64,000 nt of DNA. It comes from Methylobacterium sp. 2A (GTDB taxonomy: Bacteria > Pseudomonadota > Alphaproteobacteria > Rhizobiales > Beijerinckiaceae). The position numbers and the translations under genes were made by a program. Below, one piece after another: positions 8,283-17,776 of the stretch; the stretch's first letter is position 1, and each line of letters begins with the position of its first letter. The DNA lies in contig NZ_VUOK01000003.1 in the NCBI RefSeq assembly GCF_009806555.1, forward strand, positions 62,001 through 126,000, written 5' to 3'. The notes below the pieces were generated by a model that saw only the letters and a list, made by a program, of their open reading frames with translations, was not told where the DNA came from and made no database searches.

Positions 8283-9608
8283 TTATGGGAAGAACCGGTT
8301 CCCCGGCCGGGGCAGGCCGAGATGGTCCCTCAGCGTCGCGCCCGCGTAATCGCGGCGGAACAGCCCCCGGCGCTGCAATTCCGGCACGAGGCGGTCGACC
8401 ACGTCGTCGAGCCCCTCCGGCACGAAGGGGAACATCACGTTGAAGCCGTCGCAGGCGCGGGTCTCCAGCCATTCCTCCATCCGGTCCGCGACCTGGGCGG
8501 CCGTGCCGACCATCTGCAGCCCGCCATAGCCGCCGACCTTGCGGGCCAGCTCGCGGACCGTCGCGCCGGAGCGGCGCGCGTAGTCGACGATCTGCGCCTG
8601 TCCGCTCTTGCTGGCGTTGGTCTCGGGGATCTCCGGCAGCGGCGCGTCGAGGTCGAAGCCGGAGGCATCGACGCCGAGGCGCACCGACAGGTTGGCGAGC
8701 CCGCTGTCGGGATGGACGAGGTCGTCGAGGCGGGCCTTCTTGGCCCGGGCCTCGTCCTCCGTCTCGCCCAGGAAGACGAGGCAGCCCGGGAGGATCTTCA
8801 GGTGCTCGGGATCGCGCCCGGCCGCCGGCATCCGGCCCTTCACGTCGGCGTAGAAGGCCCGGGCCGCCTCCGGGGTCGAGGCGGCGCCGAACACCATCTC
8901 GGCGGTCTCGGCCGCGATCTGCTTGCCCGCCTCGGAGGCGCCGGCCTGCACGATCACCGGCCAGCCCTGAACCGGCCGGGCGATGTTGAGCGGACCCTTC
9001 ACCTTCAGGAATTCGCCCCGGTGATCGAGCACGTGCATCTTCTCCGGATCGAAGAACAGCCCGCTCTCGGGATCCATCAGGAAGGCGTCGTCGGCGAAGG
9101 AATCCCACAGGCCGGTCACGACGTCGAAGAACTCGCGCGCCCGGGCGTAGCGGGTGGCGTGCTCCACATGGGCGTCCCGGCCGAAATTATGGGCCTCGTC
9201 GGGGTTTCCGGAGGTCACGAGATTCCAGCCGGCCCGGCCCTTCGAGATGTGGTCGAGCGAGGCGAACTTGCGGGCGACGTGGTAGGGCTCGTTGTAGGTG
9301 GTCGAGGCGGTGGCGATCAGGCCGATCCGCTCGGTCAGCACGGCGAGCGCCGGCAGCAGGGTCAGCGGATCGAACGACGTGACGGTGGCCGAGCGGCGCA
9401 GAGCCACTGGGGGCATGTTCATCACCGCCAAATGGTCGGCCATGAAGAAGGCATCGAACTTCGCCGCCTCCAGCCGCCGGGCGAAATGCGCCAAGTGCTC
9501 GAAGTTGAAGTTCGCGTCCGGGTAGCCGCCCGGATAGCGCCACCACCCGGTATGGATCCCCACCGGGCGCATGAAGGCGCCGAGATGCAGCTGACGGTCC
9601 CGGCTCAT
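8283..9608 (-). CDS. NtaA/SnaA/DszA-family FMN-dependent monooxygenase
   Basis: A 441-residue luciferase-like flavin monooxygenase with LDHISKGRAGWNLVTSGNPDEA, the substrate-loop region of this family, and QAGASEAGKQIAAETAEMVF. It is related to the enzyme at 2254-3621 but only moderately similar. It is last in a minus-strand run of SsuD-like enzyme, binding protein, cupin and this gene (20 nt after the cupin), so it probably acts downstream in breakdown of the same imported sulfonate, sulfone or sulfide. The reductase partner is not in this operon. Confidence 0.88.
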   Translation of the reverse strand: MSRDRQLHLGAFMRPVGIHTGWWRYPGGYPDANFNFEHLAHFARRLEAAKFDAFFMADHLAVMNMPPVALRRSATVTSFDPLTLLPALAVLTERIGLIATASTTYNEPYHVARKFASLDHISKGRAGWNLVTSGNPDEAHNFGRDAHVEHATRYARAREFFDVVTGLWDSFADDAFLMDPESGLFFDPEKMHVLDHRGEFLKVKGPLNIARPVQGWPVIVQAGASEAGKQIAAETAEMVFGAASTPEAARAFYADVKGRMPAAGRDPEHLKILPGCLVFLGETEDEARAKKARLDDLVHPDSGLANLSVRLGVDASGFDLDAPLPEIPETNASKSGQAQIVDYARRSGATVRELARKVGGYGGLQMVGTAAQVADRMEEWLETRACDGFNVMFPFVPEGLDDVVDRLVPELQRRGLFRRDYAGATLRDHLGLPRPGNRFFP

Positions 9609-9627
9609 CGATGCCGCCTCCGATATC

Positions 9628-10170
9628 TTACGGGTGCTTGTGAATCGGATCGACCCAGTAGACCGTCTCGGGCGCCTCGGCGGCCTCGACGTCGGGCAGG
9701 TTGACCACCACCGCCTCGTTGTCCGAGCGCACCAGCACGCAGTGCAGCGGCTCGTCGGTCGAGGCGTTGATCTCCTGGTGGGGCACGAAGGGCGGCACGA
9801 AGATGAAGTCGCCGGGGCCGGCCTCCGCGACGTATTCCAGCCGCTCGCCCCAGCGCATCCGCGCCCGGCCCGAGACCACGTAGATCACGCTCTCCAGCTC
9901 GCCGTGGTGGTGGACGCCGGTCTTGGCGTCGGGCTGGATCGCCACCGTGCCGGCCCAGATCTTCTGCGCGCCGACCCGGGCGGCATTGATCGCCGCCTGC
10001 CGGAACATGCCGGGCGTCTGCGCCGTGTTGGAATCGAGCCGGTCGCCCGGGATCACCCGCACGCCGTCGTGCTTCCAGCGCCCGGAGGCGCCGTTGTCGT
10101 GGGTGTGGTCATGGGCATGGTCCTGCGCAGGATCGTGCGGGTGGCCATGATCGTCGCCGTGGTCGTGCAT
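9628..10170 (-). CDS. Cupin-domain protein with His-rich N-terminus
   Basis: A 180-residue protein whose first 30 residues are His/Asp-rich (MHDHGDDHGHPHDPAQDHAH), likely a metal-binding tail. A single cupin barrel follows, with motif 1 around TGVHHHGELESVIYVVSGRA and motif 2 around GDFIFVPPFVPHQ. The ATG at 10170 was preferred over one 19 codons upstream because the upstream part overlaps the preceding gene. Small cupins of this type often sit beside flavin-dependent sulfur monooxygenases. The role, enzyme or metal/ligand sensor, is unknown. Confidence 0.8.
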   Translation of the reverse strand: MHDHGDDHGHPHDPAQDHAHDHTHDNGASGRWKHDGVRVIPGDRLDSNTAQTPGMFRQAAINAARVGAQKIWAGTVAIQPDAKTGVHHHGELESVIYVVSGRARMRWGERLEYVAEAGPGDFIFVPPFVPHQEINASTDEPLHCVLVRSDNEAVVVNLPDVEAAEAPETVYWVDPIHKHP

Positions 10171-10189
10171 GTCGGGTCCTCCAGCGCCA

Positions 10190-11128
10190 TCATGGCACGG
10201 CGGCGGCGGTTTGCGAGACGCTCGCATCGAGGATCGCCTCGGCCCGCGGCGCCCGGGCCTTCGGGATCAGGCCGGCGCGGACATAGAGATCGATGTTGCG
10301 CTGCTCGTCGGCGATCACCGCGGCATCGATCGGCACGGCCCGGTAGCCGGCCCGCCCGAACCAGCGCAGCGGCACCGCCTCCGGCAATCCGATCAGCTTC
10401 GACCAGACCGCCGCGTAGGGCGCCGGGTCCTTCAGGGCCCAGGCCCGCGCCTTCGCGAGCCGTTCGCCGAAATCGGCGAGCCGGGCGCGCTTGGTCCGGA
10501 TCGCGACGTCGCTCGCCACCGCGAAGGTCAGGCCCGGGGTGATGCCGTTGCCGTCGCGCACCACCCGCACGAGGCCGGCGAGTTCGGCCGTGGAGGTGTA
10601 GGGCTCCCAGGTCGCCCAGGCATCGACCGCCCCGGAGGCGAGGGCGATCTTGGCGTCGGCCGGCGGCAGGAAGCTGAAGGTGACGCTGTCGGCAGGCAAC
10701 CCCGCCTCCTCCAGGGCCGCCAGGACCACCTGATGGCCGATCGAGCCGCGGTTCGTGGCGATGCGCCGGCCCTTGAGATCGGCCACGGTGCGGAGGGGCG
10801 AGTCCTTCAGCACCAGGATCGCCAGCCCGTCCTGCCGGTTGCGGAAGGCGACGATCGCTTTCACCGGCACCCCGGCGGCGGCCGCGAAGGTGAAGGGCGC
10901 GTCGCCGACCCAGCCCGCGTCGATCGCCCCGGCGTTGAGCGCCTCCAGCAGGGGCGCGGCGGCCGGGAACTCGCTCCAGTCGAGCCGGTAGGGCAGATCG
11001 TTCAGGACGCCGGCCGCCTCCATCAGCGCGCGGGCATTGCCGCGCTGATCCCCGACCCGCAGCACGTCCTGGGCGCAGGCGGGTCCGGCCGCCAGGAGGG
11101 CGACGAGACCGAGGATGAGCGCGCGCAT
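10190..11128 (-). CDS. Aliphatic-sulfonate-type ABC substrate-binding protein
   Basis: A 312-residue periplasmic protein with signal MRALILGLVALLAAGPACAQ, then VLRVGDQRGNARALMEAAG. It belongs to the SsuA/TauA (NMT1-like) family, as shown by GAIDAGWVGDAPFTFAAAAG, LKGRRIATNRGSIGHQVV and VDAWATWEPYTS. The ATG overlaps the stop of the upstream SsuD-like gene (ATGA), so they are coupled. No permease or ATPase adjoins it on this strand. It may share the divergent permease/ATPase pair at 13856-15651. Confidence 0.9.
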   Translation of the reverse strand: MRALILGLVALLAAGPACAQDVLRVGDQRGNARALMEAAGVLNDLPYRLDWSEFPAAAPLLEALNAGAIDAGWVGDAPFTFAAAAGVPVKAIVAFRNRQDGLAILVLKDSPLRTVADLKGRRIATNRGSIGHQVVLAALEEAGLPADSVTFSFLPPADAKIALASGAVDAWATWEPYTSTAELAGLVRVVRDGNGITPGLTFAVASDVAIRTKRARLADFGERLAKARAWALKDPAPYAAVWSKLIGLPEAVPLRWFGRAGYRAVPIDAAVIADEQRNIDLYVRAGLIPKARAPRAEAILDASVSQTAAAVP

Positions 11129-12222
11129 CACGCAGCCTCCGCCGCGCCGCGGCGCCCGAGGGCGGCCCGGAAGGCCGGCAGCAGCGCCCGCCCGTATTGG
11201 ATCGCATCCTCCAGCGGGTCGAAGCCCCGGATCAGGAAGGTGCGCACGCCGAGCGCGTGATAGTCGAGCAGCGCGTCGGCGACCTGCTCGGGCGTGCCCA
11301 CCAGGGCGGTGGAATTGCCCGCCGCGCCGGTCTCGGCCGCGATGGCGGTGAACAGCCGCTTGTCGTGGCGCGGCCCCGCAGCGGCGGCGGCCAGCAGCCG
11401 CCGGGAGCCCTCGTTCTGCGGCGTCGCGGCCGGGCCGAGCCCCCTGGCGGCCCGGAGGGCGCGGGTCCGGGCCAGGATGTCCTCGGCCCGCTGCCATGCC
11501 CGCGCCTCGGTCTCGGCCAGGATCGGCCGGACCGACAGGCTGAAGCGCGGCGACCGGTTATGGGCCGCGGCCGCCGCCCGCACCCGCCCGATCAGCTCGG
11601 CGACCTGCGCGTGGGTCTCGCCCCAGAGGGCGTAGGTGTCGGCGTGGCGCCCCGCCACCGCCAGCGCCGCCGCCGAGGCCCCGCCGAAATAGACCGGGAT
11701 GGCGCCCACCGGCTTCACCTCGGAGAAGCCGCGCGCGACCCGGTAATACTGGCCCGCGTAGTCGAACGGCGCCGTTGCGGTCCAGCTCTGCCGGACGATG
11801 TCGAGGAATTCGCCCGTGCGGGCGTAGCGCTCGTCCTTGGTGAGGTGGTCGCCGTCCTGGGCGAGTTCCCGGTCGTCGCCGCCGCTGATCACGTGGATTG
11901 CGACCCGGCCGCCCGTGAGCTGGTCGAGGGTCGCGAATTGCCGGGCCGCCACGGTCGGGGCCGTGAACCCGGGGCGGTGGGCGATCATCAGCCCCAGGCG
12001 CTCCGTCACGGCGGCGACCTGCCCGGCGAGCAGCAGCGCGTCCGGCGCGGTCGAATGGAACGCCACCAGCACCCGGTCGAACCCGCCCCATTCGTGGGCC
12101 TGCGCCAGCAGCTTCAGGTAATCGCGGTCGATCGCCGGTCCCTCGGCCGGGTGGATCTCGGAGGTGTGGCGGGGGGCCACGAAGCCGATGAACGCGACGG
12201 CATCGGGGGGCAGGAGGCTCAT
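11128..12222 (-). CDS. SsuD-like alkanesulfonate monooxygenase
   Basis: A 364-residue luciferase-like FMNH2-dependent monooxygenase. LMIAHRPGFTAPTVAARQFA, LDQLTGGRVAIHVISGGDD and IPVYFGGASAAALAVAGRHA follow the SsuD pattern. SsuD releases sulfite from alkanesulfonates to give an aldehyde. It is the first gene of the minus-strand operon, coupled by ATGA to a sulfonate-type binding protein. The family also includes dimethyl sulfone and methanesulfinate enzymes (SfnG, MsuD), so the substrate is uncertain. Confidence 0.87.
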   Translation of the reverse strand: MSLLPPDAVAFIGFVAPRHTSEIHPAEGPAIDRDYLKLLAQAHEWGGFDRVLVAFHSTAPDALLLAGQVAAVTERLGLMIAHRPGFTAPTVAARQFATLDQLTGGRVAIHVISGGDDRELAQDGDHLTKDERYARTGEFLDIVRQSWTATAPFDYAGQYYRVARGFSEVKPVGAIPVYFGGASAAALAVAGRHADTYALWGETHAQVAELIGRVRAAAAAHNRSPRFSLSVRPILAETEARAWQRAEDILARTRALRAARGLGPAATPQNEGSRRLLAAAAAGPRHDKRLFTAIAAETGAAGNSTALVGTPEQVADALLDYHALGVRTFLIRGFDPLEDAIQYGRALLPAFRAALGRRGAAEAA

Positions 12223-12752
12223 GGGCCGATCTCCGAGTCGGGGGCTCGCGCCGGAGCGACCTTGCCCGCGCTGCGGCGCGCTCGACGGCCGCTCCCGGTG
12301 ACCGCCCTCTGATGATCGTGATCGTCCGCCCGGCTACGCGGCGCGTCAACGAAACGCTCTTTCGAAGATCATCGCCCGCGCAGGAGGAAGACCTGAACCG
12401 GGTGCCGGCCGGAGAAGACTCTGTCTGTTCGCCGTCCGGAGGAGAGAGATCGTCCTCTCGTCCACCGCGCGTCGAAAGCGTGCGGCGCGCTGCGACACCC
12501 CGTGCTCGCCCGCCGCCGCGTGGATGAACAGACATGTCCGGTTCCGGAAGGACGCAAAGTTATCATCCGATCCGGGAAAAGTTGAGAATATGCTTTCGTT
12601 GACTCGGGCGCCGGCCATTCGAATACTGAAGCCATCGATCCCTCGACGGATCACCTCTTGCGGACAACGACGCCAGATCCGCCCTCCCGCGCGTCCGGGA
12701 CGGAGCCACGTGCCGTTGCCGCCCGACGCCTGCGCCGAACGGAGACCTTTCG
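12223..12752. other. 530-bp divergent intergenic region
   Basis: This region separates the SsuD-like operon (minus) from the sulfonate-type ABC operon (plus), so it probably carries promoters for both. It is less GC-rich around 12540-12630. No convincing gene was seen. A candidate promoter at 12599-12627 is listed separately. Confidence 0.6.
12599..12627 (+). promoter_or_regulatory. Candidate sigma-70-like promoter
   Basis: TTGACT (12599-12604), a 17-bp spacer, then AATACT (12622-12627), placed 125 bp upstream of the plus-strand binding-protein gene. The match is by eye only. The rest of the region was not scored. Confidence 0.35.
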
Positions 12753-13847
12753 ATGACCGACGCGCCCTCGAGTTTGGGCAGCTCCCCGACCGGACCGCTG
12801 CCCTCGCGTCGCCGCCTGCTCCAGATCGGCGCGGCGGCCGCGGCGCTGCCGCTCGGCGTCGGAACGGGTCTGGCCTGGGCGCCGGGTCCCGGCGCGCCGT
12901 TCGATCCCGGCCCCCTGTGCCGGCCGGCCGCGGCCGAGGTCCCGGCGGGCCCGCTGCGGCCGATCACGCTGGCCTGGAGCGCCGTCTCGATCTGCACGGC
13001 CGCCGCGCCGCTCGCGAAGGAGCGGGGCATCTTCGCCAGGCACGGCCTGGACGTGAACTTCATCAATTTCGGCGGCGTGACGGAGACCCTGCTGGAGGCC
13101 ATCGCCACCGGCAAGGCCGATGCCGGGATCGGCATGGCGCTGCGCTGGCTCAAGCCCCTGGAGCAGGGGTTCGACGTCAAGATCACGGCCGGCCTGCACG
13201 GCGGCTGCATGCGCCTGCTCGCCGCCAAGTCCGCCGGCATCACCGGCCTCGCGGGGCTGAAGGGCAAGACCATCGCGATCAGCGATCAGGCGAGCCCGGC
13301 CAAGAATTTCTTCGGGCTGATGCTGGCCCAGGCCGGGATCGATCCGGAGAGCGGGGTGGAGTGGCGGCAATATCCGGCCGACCTGCTCAACCTCGCGGTC
13401 GAGAAGGGCGAGGCGCAGGCGCTGGCCGATGCCGACCCGCGCACCTACCTCTGGCTGAAGGATCCACGCCTCACCGAGATCGCCACCAACCTGTCCGGGG
13501 CCTACGCGGACCGCACCTGCTGCATCGTGGCGGTCCGCGGCAGCCTGATCCGGGACGAGCGGCCCGTGGCGGCGGCCCTGACCCGGGCGATCCTGGAGGG
13601 CGGCCACCTCGTCCACCACGAGCCCGAGGCGGCGGCGCGGGCGTTCTCGGGCTATGGCGGCAAGGGCTCGGTCGAGGATCTGGCCGCGATGCTGCGCAGC
13701 CATACGCACGGCCTCCAGCCGGTCGGGGCCGCGCTCAAGCAGCAGCTCGCCCTCTACGGCGAGGAGCTCAAGCTGGTGAACGTCTTCAAGCGCTCGACCG
13801 ACACGGCGAAATTCGCCGAGCGGGTCTACGTCGACGTGCTGAGCTGA
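12753..13847 (+). CDS. ABC substrate-binding protein, sulfonate/NMT1-like, Tat-type signal
   Basis: A 364-residue binding protein. SRRRLLQIGAAAAALPLGV near residue 18 looks like a twin-arginine signal. The mature part ITLAWSAVSICTAAAPLAKE followed by RHGLDVNFINFGGVTETL and LKGKTIAISDQASPAKNFF is of the SsuA/NMT1 class used for sulfonates, nitrate or pyrimidine precursors. The permease starts 9 nt downstream and the ATPase follows. It is transcribed divergently from the SsuD-like operon, supporting a sulfonate-type substrate. Confidence 0.88.
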   Translation: MTDAPSSLGSSPTGPLPSRRRLLQIGAAAAALPLGVGTGLAWAPGPGAPFDPGPLCRPAAAEVPAGPLRPITLAWSAVSICTAAAPLAKERGIFARHGLDVNFINFGGVTETLLEAIATGKADAGIGMALRWLKPLEQGFDVKITAGLHGGCMRLLAAKSAGITGLAGLKGKTIAISDQASPAKNFFGLMLAQAGIDPESGVEWRQYPADLLNLAVEKGEAQALADADPRTYLWLKDPRLTEIATNLSGAYADRTCCIVAVRGSLIRDERPVAAALTRAILEGGHLVHHEPEAAARAFSGYGGKGSVEDLAAMLRSHTHGLQPVGAALKQQLALYGEELKLVNVFKRSTDTAKFAERVYVDVLS

Positions 13848-13855
13848 GGCGCCTC

Positions 13856-14860
13856 ATGTCCGGAAGCATCACAGCCGGTGTGGCGCCACGGGCCGCCGTC
13901 CCGACCCGGGGAGGGGCGCATCCGCCCTGGCGGATCCTCGTCGCGGGGCTCGCCTGGCTGGCCCTGGCCGGTGCGACCCTGGGCCTGCCCGAAGCGGACG
14001 ACCTCCCCGATACCGCGGCCTTCGGAGCCGCTGCGGCGGCGCTCGGCCTCCTCGTCCTGGCACTCGCCCCCCTGGCCGGCCGCCTCGGTGCCCTCGGTCC
14101 GCGGCTGCGCCACGGGAGCCCCTGGCTGATTGCGCTGGCCCTGGCGCTGCTGGTCTGGGAGGTGGTCACCGCGAAATTTGCGGTGCTGCCGATGCCGTTC
14201 TTCCCGCCGCCCCAGGCGGTCGTGGAGGTGTTTCACGAGGACTGGCCGAGGCTCGGCGCCAGCATCGTCGCCTCGCTGATCCTGCTGGCCGGCGGCTACA
14301 CGATCGGGGCGGCGACCGGCTTCGCCCTGGGCGTCGCGATCGGCGCGTCGCGGTCGGTAGGCTACTGGGCGCATCCGGTGCTGCGCTTCGTCGGGCCGCT
14401 GCCGGCCACGGCGTGGCTGCCGCTCGCCTTCTTCGTCTTCCCGTCCTCGTGGTCGGCCAGCACCTTCCTGGTGGCGCTCGCCACCGGCTTCCCGGTCACG
14501 GTCCTGACGTGGTCGGGGGTGGCGGGGGTCAACAGGGCCTATTTCGACGTGGCGCGGACGCTCGGCGCCTCGCGGCGCTTCCTGATCCTGCGCGTGGCGA
14601 TCCCGGCGGCGCTGCCGCACGTCTTCGTGGGCCTGTTCATGGGGCTCGGCGGCTCCTTCGCGGTGCTGGTCGTGGCCGAGATGCTGGGCGTGAAGGCCGG
14701 CCTCGGCTGGTATCTGCAATGGGCGCAAGGCTGGGCGGCCTACGCCAACATGTACGCCGCGCTGATCGTGATGGCGCTGATGTGCTCGTCCCTGATCACG
14801 CTGCTGTTCCGCCTGCGCGACCGCCTGCTCGCGTGGCAGAAGGGGCTGGTGCAATGGTAG
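13856..14860 (+). CDS. ABC transporter permease, SsuC/TauC-like
   Basis: A 334-residue inner-membrane permease. Two extra N-terminal hydrophobic segments precede the usual six-helix core, making it longer than SsuC (about 260 residues). The EAA loop is near RTLGASRRFLILRVAIPAAL. It starts 9 nt after the binding-protein gene, and its last codons overlap the ATPase start (ATGGTAG), so translation is coupled. It works with the flanking genes as a sulfonate-type importer. Confidence 0.9.
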   Translation: MSGSITAGVAPRAAVPTRGGAHPPWRILVAGLAWLALAGATLGLPEADDLPDTAAFGAAAAALGLLVLALAPLAGRLGALGPRLRHGSPWLIALALALLVWEVVTAKFAVLPMPFFPPPQAVVEVFHEDWPRLGASIVASLILLAGGYTIGAATGFALGVAIGASRSVGYWAHPVLRFVGPLPATAWLPLAFFVFPSSWSASTFLVALATGFPVTVLTWSGVAGVNRAYFDVARTLGASRRFLILRVAIPAALPHVFVGLFMGLGGSFAVLVVAEMLGVKAGLGWYLQWAQGWAAYANMYAALIVMALMCSSLITLLFRLRDRLLAWQKGLVQW

Positions 14861-15651
14861 CCGCCGTAGCCGCCTCGCGCGAACGGCCCGCCGCGCAGGC
14901 GGACGGCGCCCGGCTGACGATCGAGGCGGTCAGCCACGCCTTCAGCCTTCGGAGCGCGCCGCTGCCGGTGCTCGACCGGGTGAGCCTCGCGGTTGAGCCC
15001 GGCGGCTTCGTGGCGCTGCTGGGACCCTCGGGCTGCGGCAAGTCCACCCTGCTGCGGCTCGTGGCCGGGCTGGAGCCGCCCGATCAGGGCGCCATCGCGA
15101 TCGACGGCGATCCGGTCGAGGGGCCGGACCCGTCGCGGCTCCTCGTCTTCCAGGACCCGACCCTCTATCCCTGGCGCACCGTGCGCGCCAATGTGGCGCT
15201 CGGCCTGGAGGCCCGGGGCGTCGGCCGCGAGCGGGCCGCGCTGGCCGACGCGGCCCTGCACCGCGTCGGGCTCGACGGCTTCGCCGAGGTCTATCCGCAC
15301 CAGCTCTCCGGCGGCATGGCCCAGCGCGTCGCCCTGGCCCGCGCCCTCGTCAACGCGCCGCGGCTTCTGCTGCTCGACGAGCCGCTGGGCAAGCTCGACG
15401 CGCTGACCCGGCTCGCCATGCAGGCCGAGATCCTCCGCCTCTGGCAGGAGACGCGGTTCACCGCGCTCCTCGTCACCCACGACGTCGAGGAGGCGCTCGT
15501 CCTGGCCGAGCGGGTGATCGTGCTCTCCGACCGCCCCGCCGCGATCCGGGCCGAACTGCCCGTCCCGGTCACCTACCCGCGCCACCGCGACGACCCCGCG
15601 ATCGTGCGGCTGCGCCGGGAGATCCTGGGTATCCTCGGCCAGCAGACTTGA
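14854..15651 (+). CDS. ABC transporter ATP-binding protein, SsuB/TauB-like
   Basis: A 265-residue ATPase: Walker A GPSGCGKST, Q-loop VFQDPTLYPWRT, signature LSGGMAQR, Walker B LLLLDEPLGKLD, H-loop LLVTHDVEEAL. The start ATG at 14854 overlaps the permease stop. The Q-loop and H-loop form is typical of sulfonate, nitrate and taurine importers. It completes a three-gene operon and could also energise uptake for the orphan binding protein at 10190-11128. Confidence 0.92.
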   Translation: MVAAVAASRERPAAQADGARLTIEAVSHAFSLRSAPLPVLDRVSLAVEPGGFVALLGPSGCGKSTLLRLVAGLEPPDQGAIAIDGDPVEGPDPSRLLVFQDPTLYPWRTVRANVALGLEARGVGRERAALADAALHRVGLDGFAEVYPHQLSGGMAQRVALARALVNAPRLLLLDEPLGKLDALTRLAMQAEILRLWQETRFTALLVTHDVEEALVLAERVIVLSDRPAAIRAELPVPVTYPRHRDDPAIVRLRREILGILGQQT

Positions 15652-15986
15652 CCGGATGCGCCTTGCCTGATTTCTCCCGAATACGCCGTCTCCGCAGGGC
15701 GATGCACATCAAGGTCTTGTCCAGGTCAGCAACCTGCGGAGACCTCCCATCCGCGACACGCGCTTCAATCCCGTCGCCGCCCGATGAGGCGGGGACGCCG
15801 GTGCTGCGGCAGGGTAGCCGCGTCCGTCGCGAAATCGTCCTCGCGCTCCCCGTGACCCTTGCGGCCGGATGGGAGATCGCGGTCGAGGCCGCGGTGATGA
15901 AGTTCGCGGCCTCGTCGAGGGCGTCGAGGAAGCCCGGATCGGTCTTCGGGCTGTCCCGGCAGAAGCGCTCGGTCTCGGGTACGGCT
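15652..15986. other. 335-bp intergenic stretch, no gene recognised
   Basis: It lies between the convergent ABC operon and SDR gene. Open frames exist on both strands but none shows a ribosome binding site or a family motif I recognise. No strong hairpin was seen. Confidence 0.5.
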
Positions 15987-16715
15987 CTAAGCCGGAACGC
16001 GCGTGCCGTCCCAGGCGAAGACGCCTCCGGTGTCCTGTACATCGAGGGTGCCGAGCACGCGCAGGAGATGGCCCGCGCTCTCGTCGGGTTGCAGGACGCC
16101 CTCGGCATTCGGGTCCGGCCGGAACGGGCGCGACAGGTTGGAAGCGACCGTGCCCGGATGCAAGCCGACGACGATGGCCTCCGGCCGGCTGCGGGCGACC
16201 TCGATCGCGAGGGTCTTCAGGATCTGGTTCAACGCCGCCTTCGAGGCGCGATAGGCGTACCAGCCCCCAAGCCGGTTGTCTTCGATCGATCCGACCCGCG
16301 CCGACAGGGCGGCGAACACGCACCGTCCCGTCCGCGCCAGCAGCGGGACGAAATGCTTGGCGATGAGCGCGGGGCCGATCGTGTTGATCGAGAAGACGGC
16401 GGCCATCGCGGCGGGATCGAGCGCCTTGACCGTCTTCTCGGGCGAAACGCCGTCCTGGTGAAGGATGCCGGTCGCCACGATGACGAGACCGACCGGTCCG
16501 GCCTCACCGACCCTGGCCGCAGCCGCAGCGATCGATGCCTCGTCGCCGAGGTCGATCGCCTGGGTGCGGACGCCTTGCAGGCCTGACGGCTGCGAGCGGG
16601 CGAGCGCGAAGATCGGCGCATAGGCTTCGCTGGCAACGAGTCTGGAGACCAGGGCCTGGCCGATGCCGCCGGAAGCGCCGATCACGACCGCGCTGGTCGA
16701 GGGTGACAAGGTCAT
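15987..16715 (-). CDS. Short-chain dehydrogenase/reductase (SDR)
   Basis: A 242-residue classical SDR. The nucleotide-binding motif VIGASGGIGQALVSRL lies at the N-terminus. The catalytic Ser and the YxxxK motif are in LSARVGSIEDNRLGGWYAYRASKAALNQ. The proline-containing GLHPGTVASNLSRPF segment follows. It resembles the CsgA-like or YdfG-type SDRs that act as NAD(P)-dependent carbonyl reductases. It appears monocistronic and its substrate is not evident. Confidence 0.9.
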   Translation of the reverse strand: MTLSPSTSAVVIGASGGIGQALVSRLVASEAYAPIFALARSQPSGLQGVRTQAIDLGDEASIAAAAARVGEAGPVGLVIVATGILHQDGVSPEKTVKALDPAAMAAVFSINTIGPALIAKHFVPLLARTGRCVFAALSARVGSIEDNRLGGWYAYRASKAALNQILKTLAIEVARSRPEAIVVGLHPGTVASNLSRPFRPDPNAEGVLQPDESAGHLLRVLGTLDVQDTGGVFAWDGTRVPA

Positions 16716-17776
16716 CGCGATGGCACCCGGAGGGTTGCGGAGGATCGGCCTGTTTGGCGGCGTTCATGCCGGCCGGTCTCGCGAGATATGGCCAACAGGC
16801 AGGGTTGGCGTCTCGCCGCGCGCAAATAGCATGAGTCCCGCAAGTTCCGACCCGGGTGAGGCCAAGGGGCTTCAGCGGAGCCGGGCGCGACGATCGTCCG
16901 GGGCGACCGGCGCGCTGGAAACGATCTATCTTTGTCAAAACAGCGGCCACGGCATGAAGGCTTTCGAGCACGCTCTGCATGCTTCGCGATGCCATGTCGC
17001 GTTCGTCTGGATCCCACCCGATTCTTCGAATGGGTTCTTCGGCCGCGGGTATTGATTTAATGAAATCGTCAAGGACTCGATTACCGAGTGAACCATGTAC
17101 TACGCGTCGAGACGCTCATGCGCGATCAGGCTCTCCGGAGCGCGACGTGCCGTCCGGTTGAGCCTCACAGCGTCGGCATCCGAGGTTGGGACAACCGCGA
17201 ATACGAGTCCGGTGTGCAACGCCTCAAGCGGCAGGTCCGCCAAGCGCTCCGTTTGGTCGTCCCCGGCCTACACGTTTGATGGTCGATCAAGACTGTAGAG
17301 CGACACATGACGCATCGCTCGACTTGGCGGCACGCCGTCAGCCGCGATAGAGTTCCGAAGTTTTCGGCTCACTGTTGCGCCGCCCGCAGATGCCGGCATC
17401 TGCCACGTGCAGGTGGAACGGTTTGCTCCCGAGGCCCTCCCGGCGTGACGCCTGTTCTTCCACCGGCAAGCGCGATGAAGACCCCGAAATTGGGGCCGAA
17501 CAATACCGGATGGTGGCACATAGGGCGGCAAAGGATCGACACGCATTTGCTGTGTCGCATGCCAGTTTGATCAACGCGTTTCTATCGCGTTCGCCCAACA
17601 ACGCACAACACGTGCCGATTTGCTTTTCAATGTAGCAGCATTCGTGACTCCGTGATGGAAATGCCGAGCGTGGCAATGCTCCCTTCCGGTCTCCGATTGT
17701 GATATGCGGCCGTATTACCCGCGATGTACTGCTCTTCCGGGATCGCTCGCTACGGATGGCCGATAAGGAGTCCTGG
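16716..17776. other. 1.06-kb intergenic region, no gene recognised
   Basis: Sequence before the adenylate cyclase gene has lower GC and weaker codon-position bias than its surroundings. Short open frames occur on both strands (for example minus strand 17338-17814), but none has a family motif or coherent start signal. It may be a decayed gene or a long regulatory leader. AAGGAG at 17765-17770 is the ribosome binding site of the next gene. Confidence 0.5.

Noticed and set aside
12524..13855. Long N-terminal extension of the SsuC-like permease frame
   Set aside because: It overlaps the binding-protein gene in another frame and is Arg/Gly-rich shadow sequence. The permease begins at 13856.
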